From Heterodera schachtii (Eukaryota > Nematoda > Chromadorea > Rhabditida > Heteroderidae), in the NCBI GenBank assembly GCA_023374025.1, contig SIJG01000026.1, forward strand, positions 895,698 through 959,697: DNA of 64,000 nt. The letters are read 5' to 3'. This document shows, one piece after another, positions 1-12,699 of this stretch. The position numbers were made by a program, and so were the translations under genes. The notes beneath the pieces were generated by a model that was not told where the DNA came from, searched no databases, and saw only the letters and a program-made list of their open reading frames with translations. The number at the start of each line of letters is the position of its first letter. Within the stretch, counting starts at the first letter, position 1.

Positions 1-3000
1 TTAAAGTTAATAAAGAGACATATTTAAATTTACATCAGGAAAAATACAATATCCAAAAACTGTAAATTTAAAAAATATTTACATTTTTTTCATTAAAAAT
101 ATATTTATTCATCATTTACTAGACTATTTATTTTATTATGTAGTTCAAATGAAATAATAATTTGTGTTTTTTATATGCTTAAAAGATAATTTTGTTCTTT
201 TTTTTGTATGAAAAGTCAATAATAAATTTCACTTATTTTAATTTCAAATATATATATATAGAATAAATGTGTTTTGGCCATAAGAACATAAATATAATAA
301 TAATTTTATTTCTTTTTGAGAATAATGTATCAATATTTAAATTGAAATAAACAACAGGTTTATTTCACTTTTTCTCTCTTTAATTTATATTGAAATTGGT
401 TTATTCTATTTTTAAACCGTTCGCAGTTTTTTTAATACAAGAAAAAAAGGTTAAAATTCATCTTTAACAAATATTTATTCTCATAATTGATTGAGAAAAA
501 AAATATATGAAAAATAATCATTATGAAATTTTAGATTTTTATATATGAAAAATATTTGTGTAAAAAATGTTAATCGTCAAGGAATAAAAATTATGATTAA
601 TTTTAGATAAAATAATAGAAACTACAATTGAAATAATTAAAAAAGCGATTGCATATTAAATTGTAAAATAAATAAAAAATAATCAAATGAATTAAAAGGT
701 GATCTTAATGAAAGAACTTGTTTATATAAATGACGACAATTGTTTTCAATTTGTACATTAAAAGTTATAGTAATATAAATTTTTAAAAATCAAAATATTA
801 CAACTTTTTGAGGCTTTATGTTTTTTTTGAAATTTTGTAGGCTACTAGAAAACACTTAGGCCTATCGAATGATATCAAGATTTTAAAAAATGGTTGCGTT
901 TGAGCAAAGTTATATCAAAAATCTCTTCATTTGATGGTTTTTTGATAAACTTCATTTGTCGTGTGTTCGTACTTATATTTTTATTCCATAAGAATATAAA
1001 TTACCAATGAAAAAATTATTATTATTTTCGAAATATGATCTTTTTATAATGAGACCATGTACTTTATTTAATGATTTTTGTCTTTAGCATGATTTAAAAA
1101 TTATTTACAATTTACAGTTTAATTAAGAAATTTATAATTTTTCTTGGTGAAGACACTCATGTATAGTCGATTTATTCGAACGATTATATTATATATTTAG
1201 GTTTTTTTAATATATTTTAATTTAATTTTATATTTAAATCCTTTAAAACAAGAGTTATTTTAGCGTTCTTTTTTAAATTCATTTATAAATATTATATTTT
1301 ATTTTTTGAATAATTGTATAAGTGTTTTTCTTAATTTTTTATATTGATTTATTCAAAACAGATTTAGCAATTGATTAATTGATTCAATTTTAATATTGAT
1401 ATTTTTCTAATTGAATGGTTAAATTGAATAACTTGCTCACTATATCTTTTTTAATAATTTTCAAATCATCAAATACTTTTAATCTATTTTTTGTATAAGT
1501 TAATTTATAACTGTTTATTTTGCTTTTATACCAAAATAAATTTTTGTAATTTCAATTTAATTTTTTTTATATATCGCATAAAAAGATAATTTGAAAAAGA
1601 TAGACAAAAAAGTATAAAATCATAAATATTGACATTAATTTAATTCCTCACACACAATCTGGAGAGATAATATTGTTTAATTAAAAGATAATATTTTTGA
1701 TTTTTATAAATATATCGATCAGCAACAGACTAATTAAAATTTATAATTTAAATGCACAATTTTTATTTCTCTGATCATAATAATTAATTGTTTTAAAATT
1801 TGTGTTTTTTACTTTTAAAAATTTTAGTTTTTTTAAAATTTATGTTGCTTGTTATGATAAGCAATAGTTCATTAACTTTTAAACCAATGTACACTTCTTC
1901 TGTGTATTCATGTCCCTATTGGGTTTTATCAAATAAAAATATGCAAATATTTTATTAGATTTTATATTTATTTCTTCAATTGTTATGCAATTTTTAACGA
2001 TAATAAATATTATGCTATTACATATATTTAAATAATTTAGTGTATTTGACAATATTTTGTTAAATAATATTTAATTATTTTTTACTAATAATATTTATAT
2101 TTTAATGCTAAAATACAAAAAATACTATTCACTCCAATTATTATATTATTAATGAATATTTTATTTTAATAAAATCTTGTAAAAAATAATTAACTGCTTT
2201 TTTGAAACACCTTCTTTGTACGGCAACATGATTTTTTTTTCTAAGTAATTGTTTTACTTTTAATTTTTCAAAAATGATGTATATGTATATTTTTAATTCT
2301 AGGTCCAAAATTAGCACCTTTTAACCCCAGCACCTAAAACACCCAATTTTTCTTAAAAATAACTCAAAATCGCGAAAGGAAAGTTAGGAAAAATAACGGA
2401 CAAAATCAGTTTGGTTTGAATTGGGCTTCGCCTTCGGCTTCGAGTGGCTAAGCAGAACTTCGCCCAGACCTGATCCTGATTTAAATAAAGAAAGTGGTGA
2501 TAATTACTTAGACAGATAAAAAACCAGAAAATAAATATAATAATTATTAAACTCTTAGTTAATTTTTTAGGTTTTTTAACCCTAAATCCGCTTCTTAAAA
2601 ATATTAGTAAAAATTATAATTTATTTATATAATATCAAAATAATATGTAAATGATAAACTAAAAAATTTTTCATTTTTTAAAACAATATGAATAAAAAAG
2701 CGACAAAAATAAGTTTTGAAAACTGATTAAATAAAAATTAGAAGAATCCAACTTTGACAAAAAAACAACCTTAAATTTTTCTAATTAATTTTTCGTTGTA
2801 TAAATATAACATTATTTTAATATCGACATTTACAAAAATTTGCCAAATACAACACTCATTCATAAAATTCATTGTGAAAATTTAAGGCAAAATTTTAAAA
2901 TATTGTTGAAAACAAATAAACATGAGTAAATTATTTTTACAATAAGGATTAAATACAAAATTCATTTCGCTTTAATATTTTTTTTAAGCAATGCTATATT

Positions 3001-6000
3001 ATTAATTTTCTTAAGTGAATAAAGAAAAAAAGTAAAAATCGAATAATGATAATAGAATAATTAATGATCATTATTCATAAAATACAATTATTAAAAATTC
3101 AAGCCATAAGGTCACAAAAAGATAATTATTTATTTTGGTAACGATAAACAAGAAAAACTAAATATTTGCTGTACAAAAAATAATGCGATTCTATAATAAT
3201 TAATAAATAGGGATTTATCAATAAAAAATTTATAAAGATTTTTTTGAATTATTTTTCATAACCAATTTAGCATCTACATTATTAATAATACAAAAAACTG
3301 CCGTTAAAATTAAGGTAAGAAATAGTCCGTCAAAACATTTAATAAAAATAAATAAATTATATAATAAAAGAAAAAGAATATAAAAATAGCATAAATATGA
3401 AAATCAAAATCAAAAATGAAAAGAATTTTAATTCATTTAATGCTTATTTTGTTCATTGTTATTAAGAGGTAAAATAAGTTAGATGATTAGGTTTTTTAAT
3501 ACATTTTTCCTTTTATCGGGTTTTTATAAAAATTTATAAAATTTATTATAAAAAAAAAATATATATAAATTGGACGGCTAAATGAAAAAAATTTTTTCTT
3601 TTTATCTTAATTAATATTTTAATTGATATTTATACCCAAAAATAACTTTAAAAATAATTAATATATTTTGAGGCTTAAAGTTTAATACATTTATGTTCCA
3701 TAATTTGCTAAGAATGATTTAAAATATTTCGACAAATTTCTAATTGAACCAAACCAAATTACTGGTTTGAACATAGGGCATTGTTTTAAAAACATAGAAT
3801 AAACAGCGATATTACACCAACTTACTTGGGGACAAATATGTGAGTATTTATTTATCCAGACATTGTTAGTCTTACAATTCATTGGATAACGGATGAGTTT
3901 AATAATTATTAAAAATCAAATAATTGTAACTTTCGGATTGGGGAAATAAATTTTCCTGCTAAAAATAAGTAGTTCTATTGCTTTAAAATAAAAAACTTTT
4001 GATTTAATTTTAATTCAGTCTTTTATTTATTATGAATATTATTCGATTTATTTAATAATTGTCAGGAAAATATGGTTTAAAATAAAAAAATGTATCTAAT
4101 ATCATTTTATTTTGCAATAGAATATTTGCCACTTCTTAAAAAAAATATTTGTTTTTAAATAATTCTTTTGCTATTTAATTATTCTCATTACATAACATTT
4201 CCATTGCTATCTGTTCTTTGGCATGGATTGTGATCATCAATTTTTAAGGAAGTTTTAATCAAATAAATAACCAATTAATATTTATTGCTATTATGTATCG
4301 ATAATTGACAACAATTATAAAAATTAAATAAAAAAAAATAAAAAATTCAAGATCAACAAAAAATGAGAATTAAAATTTTTTAAACAAATTTCCATTTTTT
4401 GGTTATTTTCTAAATATGGGATAGGGCCAGGCCAATACCTTTGAAGAAGGGGTGTCTTGGCGTCGCAAAAAATTAACCGTTGGAAAATTTGAAAAAATTT
4501 GGCCATATTTGGCAAGAAAATTCTAAACCAAAAATGTCAATTTTATCGTTTTTTGGTGGGCGAAATTTTTTATTTGCAAAAAACCCAAGAAACTTTTCTC
4601 AAAAAATCAGATTTAATTGTCAATTTTTTTTAAACTTTAACATTTGGGAAACTACAGAGCAGGAGATTAAAGTGCAAACGAGTTAAAAGATAATAACAAT
4701 TAAATTATTTCCATGTACTAAAATTATTAAATAAATAATAATTTTAAATGCTATTTGAAAGAAATTTTTTATATATTTTAAATAATGCAAATATAGCACG
4801 TAGTCAAATACTATATTGTAATGTAGTTAAATTAAAAACAAACAAAGGTCGATAAGAAAAAATGGAGATGAGTAAACGTTGAAAAAAAAATTAAATTAAA
4901 AAACCATTAAAAGACATTAATTTAATGAGAAAAAATTATAAAAAATTTTCTAAAAGAAAGTTATTTAAATAGAAAGAAAGTTGGATGTACAATGAAAGAA
5001 AATACAATAAACTAAAAGTAAAAATTTCAGATTTTTTGACAAAAAACTAACGGTGTTCTTCCGAAATATTTTTATTTATTAAAATGCATGAAATTTGAAA
5101 AATTAATTAAACGGAACATTTAAAAACAATAAATAAATAAAACTTAAAATGTTTAGACTAGACTACAGACAACAGCGCTTCAGCAATTAATTGTTCCGAA
5201 TCATGAAAAATAAATTTCTTAGCTTAACAAATTATATAAATTTGTTCATTAAATCAAAAATCAAAAAAACCATTGAATATAATTTAATTATCTAAAATTT
5301 AATTTTATATATTTTTTTCTACAAGATTTTATATTTAAAAATAATTTTTTATTCATGCTAAAGAAGAAAAATATTATAAAATGATTGTAATAATTAAATA
5401 CTATGAAATTAAAATAGTTGTATAATTGCTAAGAAGTGTAATTTTCTCTAGATAATAGAGTAAAAATAAGCTGAGAAATCTTCTAAAAATAAAAATAAAT
5501 AATTCCAAACAAATAAAATATTATTAAAATTAATTTTGAGAGAAACCAACGAGAAATAACCTCAAAAGAATATTTCAAATGAGATAGTAAACAGTAAGTA
5601 AACAGTATACAAAAACAAAATTAAATTAATCGGAAAATTAAATAATTAAAATATTGATATCGCATCTAAATAATCGCAAATAGAAAATTTAATGACTAAC
5701 AAAACGGCTCTGTTCCATTAAAAATAAAAATAATTATTACAATAATAAGGCATTAATTAAAAAATAAAAAATGCAACAAAACTAATTAGAAAATTGCTTG
5801 CGATTTCATAGACATTTGTTGGAAAGATCAAAATGATAATTGAAAAAATATATTCATCTCTTTTTATAACCCCAGCGAAAAATTTTTAAAAGAAGATATC
5901 TTATTCTAATTTTTTTTTAAATATAACTTTATTCTTGTTAACGAAAATTTATAATCTAATTTATTAATTTTAAACATATAACTAACTTTTATAAAGTTTT

Positions 6001-7438
6001 TCACTAAAAGTCATCCATTGAGAGTTTGTTTTTTCGATGAAGAAAAAACAAAAAACTTTAATAAATTAAGCTTATTTACTTTATTAGAAATTAAATATTT
6101 TTAAATTTCTGCTGACTCCGAGCTAAATGTATCATATTAAATTTAGTAAATATTTATAAAAATTAAAAAAAGTAAAATAAAAATGCTTTCAAATGTCATT
6201 TATTGAATTTAAACTTACTTTGCTTCTCAAAACTTAGTATCAATATTAATAATGGTTTTTAAATGGTATTATTTTTAAATATAAAAATTACCGAAGAAAA
6301 AGAAGTAAAAATCTAAAACAAAAAAAAATTAATAATTTTTTGATTTGTTAAAATTTAAAATTAAATAAAAATAATTTTAAAAAATGTTTTAGAAAATAAG
6401 TGACTTATTTTTTTAATATACAAAAAATATTAATAAATTTTGAATTATTTAATCCAATAGAGGAAGATATAAAGTATAAATTTATTTAAATAAAAAAAAT
6501 TCATTTAAATTAGCAAAAAATGCCCTACTTTTAGAATATATTGTTATCATCAACAAAGAAAAAATTTTAAATGAATCAAATTATTAAAAATTTTATGAAA
6601 TTTAAATTAGATCAGCCTTAAAATTATTTTATACAAAATAAATATTAAGCTAATATTGTATGAAAAGTATTCAAATAACAAGAAAGTCATGGTGTACAAT
6701 TATTAGAAGAGATGATGTACCGTACCATTTGATTGGTTGGCTCATTCCACATACATAACTAATAATTATATTTACCTTTAAAAATGTAATTTTTATTATA
6801 TTATCTTACATTAAAAAATATCTATTTTTATCTATGAAATGGTTCTTTTGTATATTATAAATATGCATTATTGCATTGGGCAGCTTTAAATAATATTTTT
6901 TAAATAGTAAAAATTTCAATGTAAATAAAAGTGAAAAAAATTAAAATAATAATCTAAAACGAAAAAATTAAAGTCACAATTTACGATTTTATGTAAATCA
7001 GAGAAAAAAAGCAATTTAAAATGATAAATATTATTTGAATAAAATTATCAACAAGCCAAGTTTTAGCTAATTAATTTTTCCCCCATAAATATTTAAGGTT
7101 TTTAATAAAATAAAAACTAATAAGAAATGCCTCCACTACCGACCGAAAGCACGAAGCCCAGCCCGCCCACATAGCATGAAAATAAAATTAAATAATAGTT
7201 TAAATAAATTATAACAATTTTATAAAAATTTTAAAGTTTTAAATCAACATTATTTAATCTACATTCCAAAGAAAAAGATTAAAATTTAATTATCAACCAA
7301 AATAAAAATAAATAAATTTATTTGCCTTAACCCAAAATAATAATATAATATAATAAATTAATGTCAAAATGAACTATAACATTTTAATCTTAGAAAAAAG
7401 CAAAATAATATAAAAATAATTACGAATTAACATTTTAA
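1..7438. other. A/T-rich sequence without recognisable genes
   Basis: No open frame here shows a recognisable domain. The plus strand is T-rich up to about 2300 and A-rich after that. Small islands of higher GC lie at about 2303-2475 (ends with a run of CTTCG-type triplets), 4410-4560 and 7130-7175. They look like fragments of mobile elements or lost exons, but none could be assigned. A TA microsatellite lies near 249-260. A passage near 840-930 resembles the interior of the fold-back family at 13004-13404, with the shared words CTATCGAATGATAT and a GAGCAA-type stretch. Confidence 0.6.
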
Positions 7439-7966
7439 TTTAAAAAAATTATTAAATTTTATAGATTCTATCTATTAAATCCGTACTCACAAAGGATAGA
7501 GTCAAAACTTACCCTAAATGGTAGATATCGTACAGTACTTGCCAACCGAACAGAAAAAAGGGGCGGCGGAGCGGCAATTCTAATTAAAGGATTGGTTCCT
7601 TACCAGGCATTATTCTCTGGGACAAAATTCCAGTGTGAACTCATACATATAAAATTACTTTTGAAAAAACCAATTCATATTATAAATATATATCGTCCTC
7701 CTAATTGTACTGTTCAAAATACGAAAAAGCTATTTAAATTTATTTCTGATCTGAGTAATTCTAAAAATATCATATATTGTGGGGATTTTAATATCCCAAA
7801 TATTTTATGGGATGAAAATAAGATAATTCAAAGAAATGATCCGGTGTCAAATATGCTGATTGAGTTCATAGACCAAAAACAATTGAAGCAACATGTCAAG
7901 GAACCAACTAGAGAAAAAGCAATTTTAGATTTAGTAATTACCAGTGAAATCAATTGGAGAAATTAA
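7439..7966 (+). pseudogene. LINE (non-LTR retrotransposon) endonuclease domain, fragment
   Basis: This is an open frame without a usable ATG. Its protein-like part starts near 7466 and runs to a stop at 7964-7966. The translation shows hallmarks of the apurinic-type endonuclease (EEP fold) that LINEs use to nick target DNA: RGGGAAILIK near 7559, NIYRPPN near 7685, CGDFNIP near 7780 with the catalytic Asp-Phe-Asn, and LDLVITSEI near 7927. The N-terminal catalytic Asn/Glu part is missing, and no LINE reverse transcriptase follows. Instead the frame meets the Gypsy pol remnant within a few bases of 7947-7954. It is a 5'- and 3'-truncated copy and cannot move by itself. The family call (EEP domain of a LINE) is firm; the clade (CR1, Jockey or RTE-like) is not decidable here. 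Confidence 0.85.
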
Positions 7967-8562
7967 AAGTTATCACCCCAGTCAATCATACCGATTGGTC
8001 AGCACCCATTTTGGTGGTCAAAAAGGCAAATGGAACTGCAAGATTATGTGCAGATTTTTCCACCGGGCTTAATGACTCGCTCCAATTGAACCAGCACCCG
8101 CTTCCGCTTCCATCCGACATTTTTTCCACATTAAATGGTGGAAAATACTTCACAAGAATTGATTTGTCGGATGCGTATCTTCAAATTGAATTAGAAGAAA
8201 ATTCGAAGAAGATGTGCGCAATTGCGACACACCGCGGGCATTACCAATACGAACGTCTTCCTTTCGGCGTCAAATCAGCCCCCGGAATATTTCAGTCGAT
8301 AATGGACAACATGTTGTCAGATTTGCCATTCGCATTGGCATATTTGGATGATGTAATCATTGTCAGCCCAACATTGGAAAAACACAACGAGCATTTGGAT
8401 CAAATTTTCTCCAAAATTCAGGAATGGGGATTCAAAATCCGAATTGAAAAATGTTCATTTTTCCAACCCAAAATTAAATATTTGGGAGTGATTATCTATC
8501 AAAACGGACGACGGCCTGATCCTGGCAAAATTTCTGCAATTGCGGAAATGCGAATTCCTTAA
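7954..8562 (+). pseudogene. pol: Ty3/Gypsy pol remnant: reverse transcriptase, fingers and palm
   Basis: The first codons already lie inside the RT domain; protease and the RT N-terminus are absent. Visible RT motifs are SAPILVVKK, the ADFSTGLND block, FTRIDLSDAYLQIELEE with the first catalytic Asp, ERLPFGVKSAPGIFQ, and the active-site box YLDDVIIV near 8341. The enzyme would copy element RNA into DNA in virus-like particles. Base and codon use (many GCG, GAC and ATC codons) is much richer in GC than the surroundings, which marks a fairly recent arrival. The open frame ends at an in-frame TAA (8560-8562), after which the same frame resumes. The element begins abruptly at the LINE fragment, so this is a 5'-truncated, inactive copy. 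Confidence 0.93.
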
Positions 8563-9375
8563 AATATCAGCGAATTACGTTTCTATTTAGGGATGGTCAA
8601 TTATTATCAAGAATTCGTAAGAAATTTTCGCTCAATCAGACAGCCGATCGACGAGCTGCTGAAGAAGGATTCAAAATGGGACTGGTCGCCGAAATGTCAA
8701 AATGCATTCTCCTAAATCATCGCAATGCTCCAATCTGATCTGGCATTGCCGCATTTTGACCCATCATTGCCAATCATCGTCGCAGCTGATGCGTCACAAT
8801 ATGGCATTGGTGGAGTGATTTCACACAAATTCAGTGATGGGACAATCAAGGCCGTTTCTCATTTTTCCCGATCACTTACGCCAGCAGAGCAAAATTATGG
8901 GCAAATTGAAAAAGAAGCCCTTGCTCTTGTGGAAGCAGTAAAACGTTTTCACAAAATGATTTTTGGGAGAAAATTTACTCTTCTGACGGATCATCAGCCA
9001 TTAAAGAAAATTTTTGGCAACAAAGATGGCGTCCCGAAGTACTCCCACAATCGCCTTGTCCGATGGTCTTTAATTTTAACGGCCTATGATTTCGACATTC
9101 AGTACATTAAAACCGAAAAATTCGGTCAGGCGGATGCACTTTCTCGCCTAATTTCGTCACAAAAATCACTAAAATCTGACGATGAAGTCATCATCGCGTC
9201 CGTTGAGCTTGAAGCCACATTGGACAATGATCTGACTAATGTCATCAATCAGTTACCGATCACTTTCAAAAGCTTGATCGAAGAAACGAAAAAGAACTCG
9301 GCACTTCAACAAATTGTGAAATTTGTTAATGAAAAATGGCCGAACCAAAAAATTTCGAGCCAATGGAAGGCTTGA
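8563..9375 (+). pseudogene. pol: Ty3/Gypsy pol remnant: RT thumb and RNase H
   Basis: This continues the same reading frame as the RT block after one stop. The thumb words FYLGMVNYYQEFVRNF and QPIDELLKKDSKW are visible, then a second in-frame stop lies at 8713-8715. The block from 8725 is open to 9375. It carries an RNase H domain: VAADASQYGIGGVI (first Asp), QIEKEALALVEAVKRF (Glu), LLTDHQPLKKIFGN (Asp) and FGQADALSRL near the end. RNase H removes the RNA strand during reverse transcription. The catalytic acidic residues seen are intact, so the block was inactivated by the stops. The frame is lost just after 9375. Confidence 0.9.
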
Positions 9376-10103
9376 ATTCTGAAATATTCACACAGTTTAG
9401 CGCCGGCACGATCAAATTTCAATTGTCAAGGATTGTCTGATGCTTGGAGACAGGGCAATCGTTCCAAAATCACTTCAAAAAGCAATCCTTAAAATGCTGC
9501 ACAACGGCCATCCTGGCATTAAACGAATGAAATCGTTGGCCCGGGCGTACGTATATTGGCCTTTAATGGACGCTGAAATTGAGTCTTTCGTCCAAAAATG
9601 TTCTGCATGCGCGGCAGTTTCCGAAAATCCAATTAAGATGACGCTGGAATCATGGCCGAAACCAGACGGTCCTTGGAAACGGATACACATGGCTTTGCCG
9701 GTCCGTTTTACGGAAAAATGTATTTTATCATCGTCGACTCTTATTCCAAATTTCCGGAAATTTTTGAAATGAGTTCAACAATGCCAATGCAACAATTTCG
9801 AAATTGCGATCATTAATTGCGCATTATGGCATTCCGGAAACCATCGTTTCAGACAATGGCACCCAATTTCAAAGCCATTATTTTAAAAATTTCGTCAAAA
9901 TTCATGGAATCGATCATATTTTCACCGCACCATATACGCCACAATCAAATGGCCAAGCGGAAAGAATGGTCGACACATTCAAGAGGGCCTTTTCAAAAAT
10001 AAAGCGGGAGGAAGCTGTCAGCAGTGAAGTGCTTGACACTTTCTTGCTTACATATCGGACTACATCATCCGACAACCTTGGAGGAAAATGCCCTGCTGAA
10101 TAA
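9376..10103 (+). pseudogene. pol: Ty3/Gypsy pol remnant: integrase zinc-binding and core domains
   Basis: Two shifted frames cover the integrase. The frame at 9440-9772 gives the N-terminal zinc-binding region, LHNGHPGIKRMKSLARAYV followed by KCSACAA (the HHCC residues), and then runs out of frame shortly after WKRIHM. The frame at 9804-10103 gives the catalytic core from LIAHYGIPETIVSDNGTQF (second Asp) through TPQSNGQAERMVDTFKRAF (Glu), ending at a stop in 10101-10103. The first catalytic Asp lies in the stretch between the two frames. Integrase inserts the element DNA into the host genome. At least two frameshifts separate it from RNase H and split the core, so no working protein can be made. 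Confidence 0.9.
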
Positions 10104-10553
10104 TTCTTTGCCGTAAACCAAGAATTGGCCTTGATCTCCTCCGCCCGCCTACAAATTCTGTAGAAAGGGATACCAAAATGGAGGCCCAGTTTAACAGAAA
10201 ACATGGCGCCAAATTTCGTGCATTTAATATTGGTGATTTGGTATTTTCCCGACAGCACAATTCTGCTGCCTGGCGCCCCGGCCGAATCATCAACAAAGCG
10301 GAGTGATTTATACCGTTGAATTATTTGACAATTCCCGGATGAAGACGCCGAAGATCCTCTCAACATCATCAACGGAACTTTTGGCCTACCAATTTTTCCC
10401 ATCGATCAAAATACTGATCAAAATATTACGGTAAGCAATTCACCGAAACGTCGTTATCCTTGTCGTAATCGGAGGCCGGTTGATCGACTTCAAGTGAACC
10501 CTCGGAACAAAACATACGAATGATCAATTTTACCGATCTGATCATTACTTCTT
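10104..10553 (+). pseudogene. pol: Ty3/Gypsy pol remnant: integrase C-terminal domain
   Basis: A further shifted frame contains FNRKHGAKFRAFNIGDLVF and WRPGRIINK (about 10185-10300). This is the usual C-terminal pattern of Gypsy integrases, with a conserved GD-V and W-x-G-x-I. A stop follows at about 10305, and then a basic, Arg/Pro-rich tail (10440-10500) in another frame, as is usual at the end of pol. Several stops and shifts break this part. It lies directly upstream of the polypurine tract, as in complete elements. Confidence 0.75.
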
Positions 10554-10564
10554 AAAAGGGGAGG
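10554..10564 (+). other. polypurine tract
   Basis: The purine run AAAAGGGGAGG lies directly before the TGTTGG start of the LTR. In LTR elements this tract resists RNase H and primes second-strand synthesis. Its position touching the LTR boundary supports both calls. Confidence 0.8.
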
Positions 10565-10838
10565 TGTTGGAAAAGGCATTCAAAATGATGTTTATTTATT
10601 ATTTCTCTTTTCCATGTTCTTTGCACCATTGATTTTGCCCATTCTGCTCATTAAGTCTCTTCCCCTCTTTTCCCCAATTCATTCTCTTTTTGGCTCTCCT
10701 CTGCACTCGCCCAAATATTGTTCTCCGCTAAATTTATTGACTCCAAATATTCTCCAAATTCTGCATTTTATTTTATTGTTGTTTTAATAAATATTTTGTG
10801 TCCGACTTCAAATTGTTTGTGACCCTAAAGGCACAACA
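10565..10838 (+). mobile_element. 3' LTR of the Ty3/Gypsy element
   Basis: A 274-bp segment starts with TGTTG and ends with CAACA, a perfect 5-bp inverted repeat with the standard TG...CA ends. It follows the polypurine tract. An AATAAA poly(A) signal lies at 10786-10791 and a G/T-rich stretch follows, as expected for the R/U5 side. The interior is pyrimidine-rich. No second copy of this LTR was found in the window, so the 5' half of the element has been lost. The exact right edge rests on the inverted repeat and has not been tested against another LTR copy. Confidence 0.75.
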
Positions 10839-12699
10839 ATTACAATTAACAAAACATTATAATAACAATAAAGCCCGACTAAAAAATAGTATTGAGTTAG
10901 CATAATTTATAAAATTAAAAAAAATAATGCAAATTATCTCAAACAAAATTATTTATTTTGTTTTAAATAAAATAAAAAATGTTAAGAAAATCATCCGAAT
11001 AAAAAGAAGGAAATAACGCAAAAACGCACATAAAATTTATAAATATTCTTAATTTAAGAATACATCCTTTGACGACTGTAATGGCAGAACAGATGAGAGT
11101 TTAAAAAAGTAAAATAAATTATAATTCGGAAGGAATTCAACATATTTATAAATAAAATAAAATAATTGAAATGAAGCCAAAAAATTTATCCAAGAAACTC
11201 ATAAATGAATGGCTTAAATTGAATAGCCAAAAAAGATTATTTTAAATTTCTACATTTTGATAATTTTTCAAGTTAATTTTTATCAAAAATTATTTTTACA
11301 TTTCAGTTTAATTAATGATTTTTTAATGATTGTTTTTTAAATATGCTATGCAACAAAATCAAATATTTTTTCATTAAAATTTATAAGAATTAAAATTATT
11401 ATTTTTTTGGTCCATTATATTTGAAAATAAATTTTAAAAAATAAATTATTATTATTTTATATTAAGTTTCTTTATTGTATGTTTAATTTAATAATAACTT
11501 TTTCTTCTTTATGTTCTTTTTGTTTTTGCTCCAGAATTTGAGCTTTTACAATTTGTTTATTCAAATATTTTGGTATAAAATATTTAAAAGGCTAAATTTT
11601 TATAAATTTTTTGAATATTGTTTTATTTTTATTATTTAGAACGGTTTCTTTCTTAATTTTTTTCTACTATTTTTAGGCTTTTAATCATGTTCAAATTCCA
11701 ACTTTTTTTTTCTTGACACTTGACTCATTTGTCGTCCTTTTTTGAGCATAGCAAAACATTTAAGAAACTCAATGGTTCTTTTGAAATTAAATTTAAATAA
11801 AAAATTCTTAGGTTATTGTTTTCCTACTTCATGGAAGAAATTTATGAAACGACCCATCACGATTTATTTATAAAAATATAAAATAACATATCATTAATTT
11901 TCTAAAATTTAATTTAATCAACGTTTTAGTTACAATTTCAGATGAGATGATTCAATTTATTTTATTATTTTCTTATAATATTTGATATGTTTTTGCTGTA
12001 TCTTTGTATAAATACATATTTTAGATTTACTTAAATTTTTTATTAACAATTTAATTGTTACAACATTTACTGTATTAGTAAATATTTTAAAATAACCTAA
12101 AAATAAATCAATAACATCAACAGTCATATGTTTTACTAATTATATAAAAATAATTTTAACCTAACTATTTTTATTATTCTTTTTAATAAATGTTTATTTA
12201 ATGTAAAAATTATTATTAGGCATTTATTCAATATTCTCATGTCCATGTGTTCTGGATTCATCATTATTCTTAGTGCATGACTAAAATCAAAATATTTTTT
12301 CATTTAACATAGGTTTTCAAAAATAAAAGATTTAAAATAACTTTTTTAAATTATTCTTGAAGATTTGAAAAATTTTAATTTTTTTTCGGCGACATTATCT
12401 TTTCGACTGTGACACAGTATATAAGCACAAATTTTGATTAAAAGTCTGATTTTATGATATAAGATTTTACATTTGGTATGTTCAAACAGAAAAATAAGAA
12501 TATTTTAATTTAATAATTTTTTATTTTCTGTATTAATTTTTCTCATGCTTTGACGTAGTTTTTTAATTCAAATAAAGGATTTTAGAATAATGTAATAATA
12601 ACTTCTGTTATTCGTTTTGCATTAGGACATATTTTTAATATAAAATTTTAAATATGTTTTCTATTTGTTTGAGTATTTTTCTCCAGAATATTGAATATA
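10839..12699. other. A/T-rich sequence without recognisable genes
   Basis: Nothing coding or repetitive was recognised. Base composition on the plus strand changes from A-rich to T-rich near 11200-11260 and stays T-rich to about 16040. Confidence 0.6.

Noticed and set aside
3691..3882. Minus-strand frame with several Cys and Trp residues
   Set aside because: No domain, no splice borders and no GC or codon contrast with the surroundings; could be chance.
4324..4686. Overlapping frames on both strands with TTTGGCCATATTTGGC words
   Set aside because: Looks like a degraded repeat; neither frame has a recognisable feature.
9475..10402. Minus-strand open frames across the integrase region
   Set aside because: They are antisense shadows of Gypsy integrase, whose motifs are clear on the plus strand.
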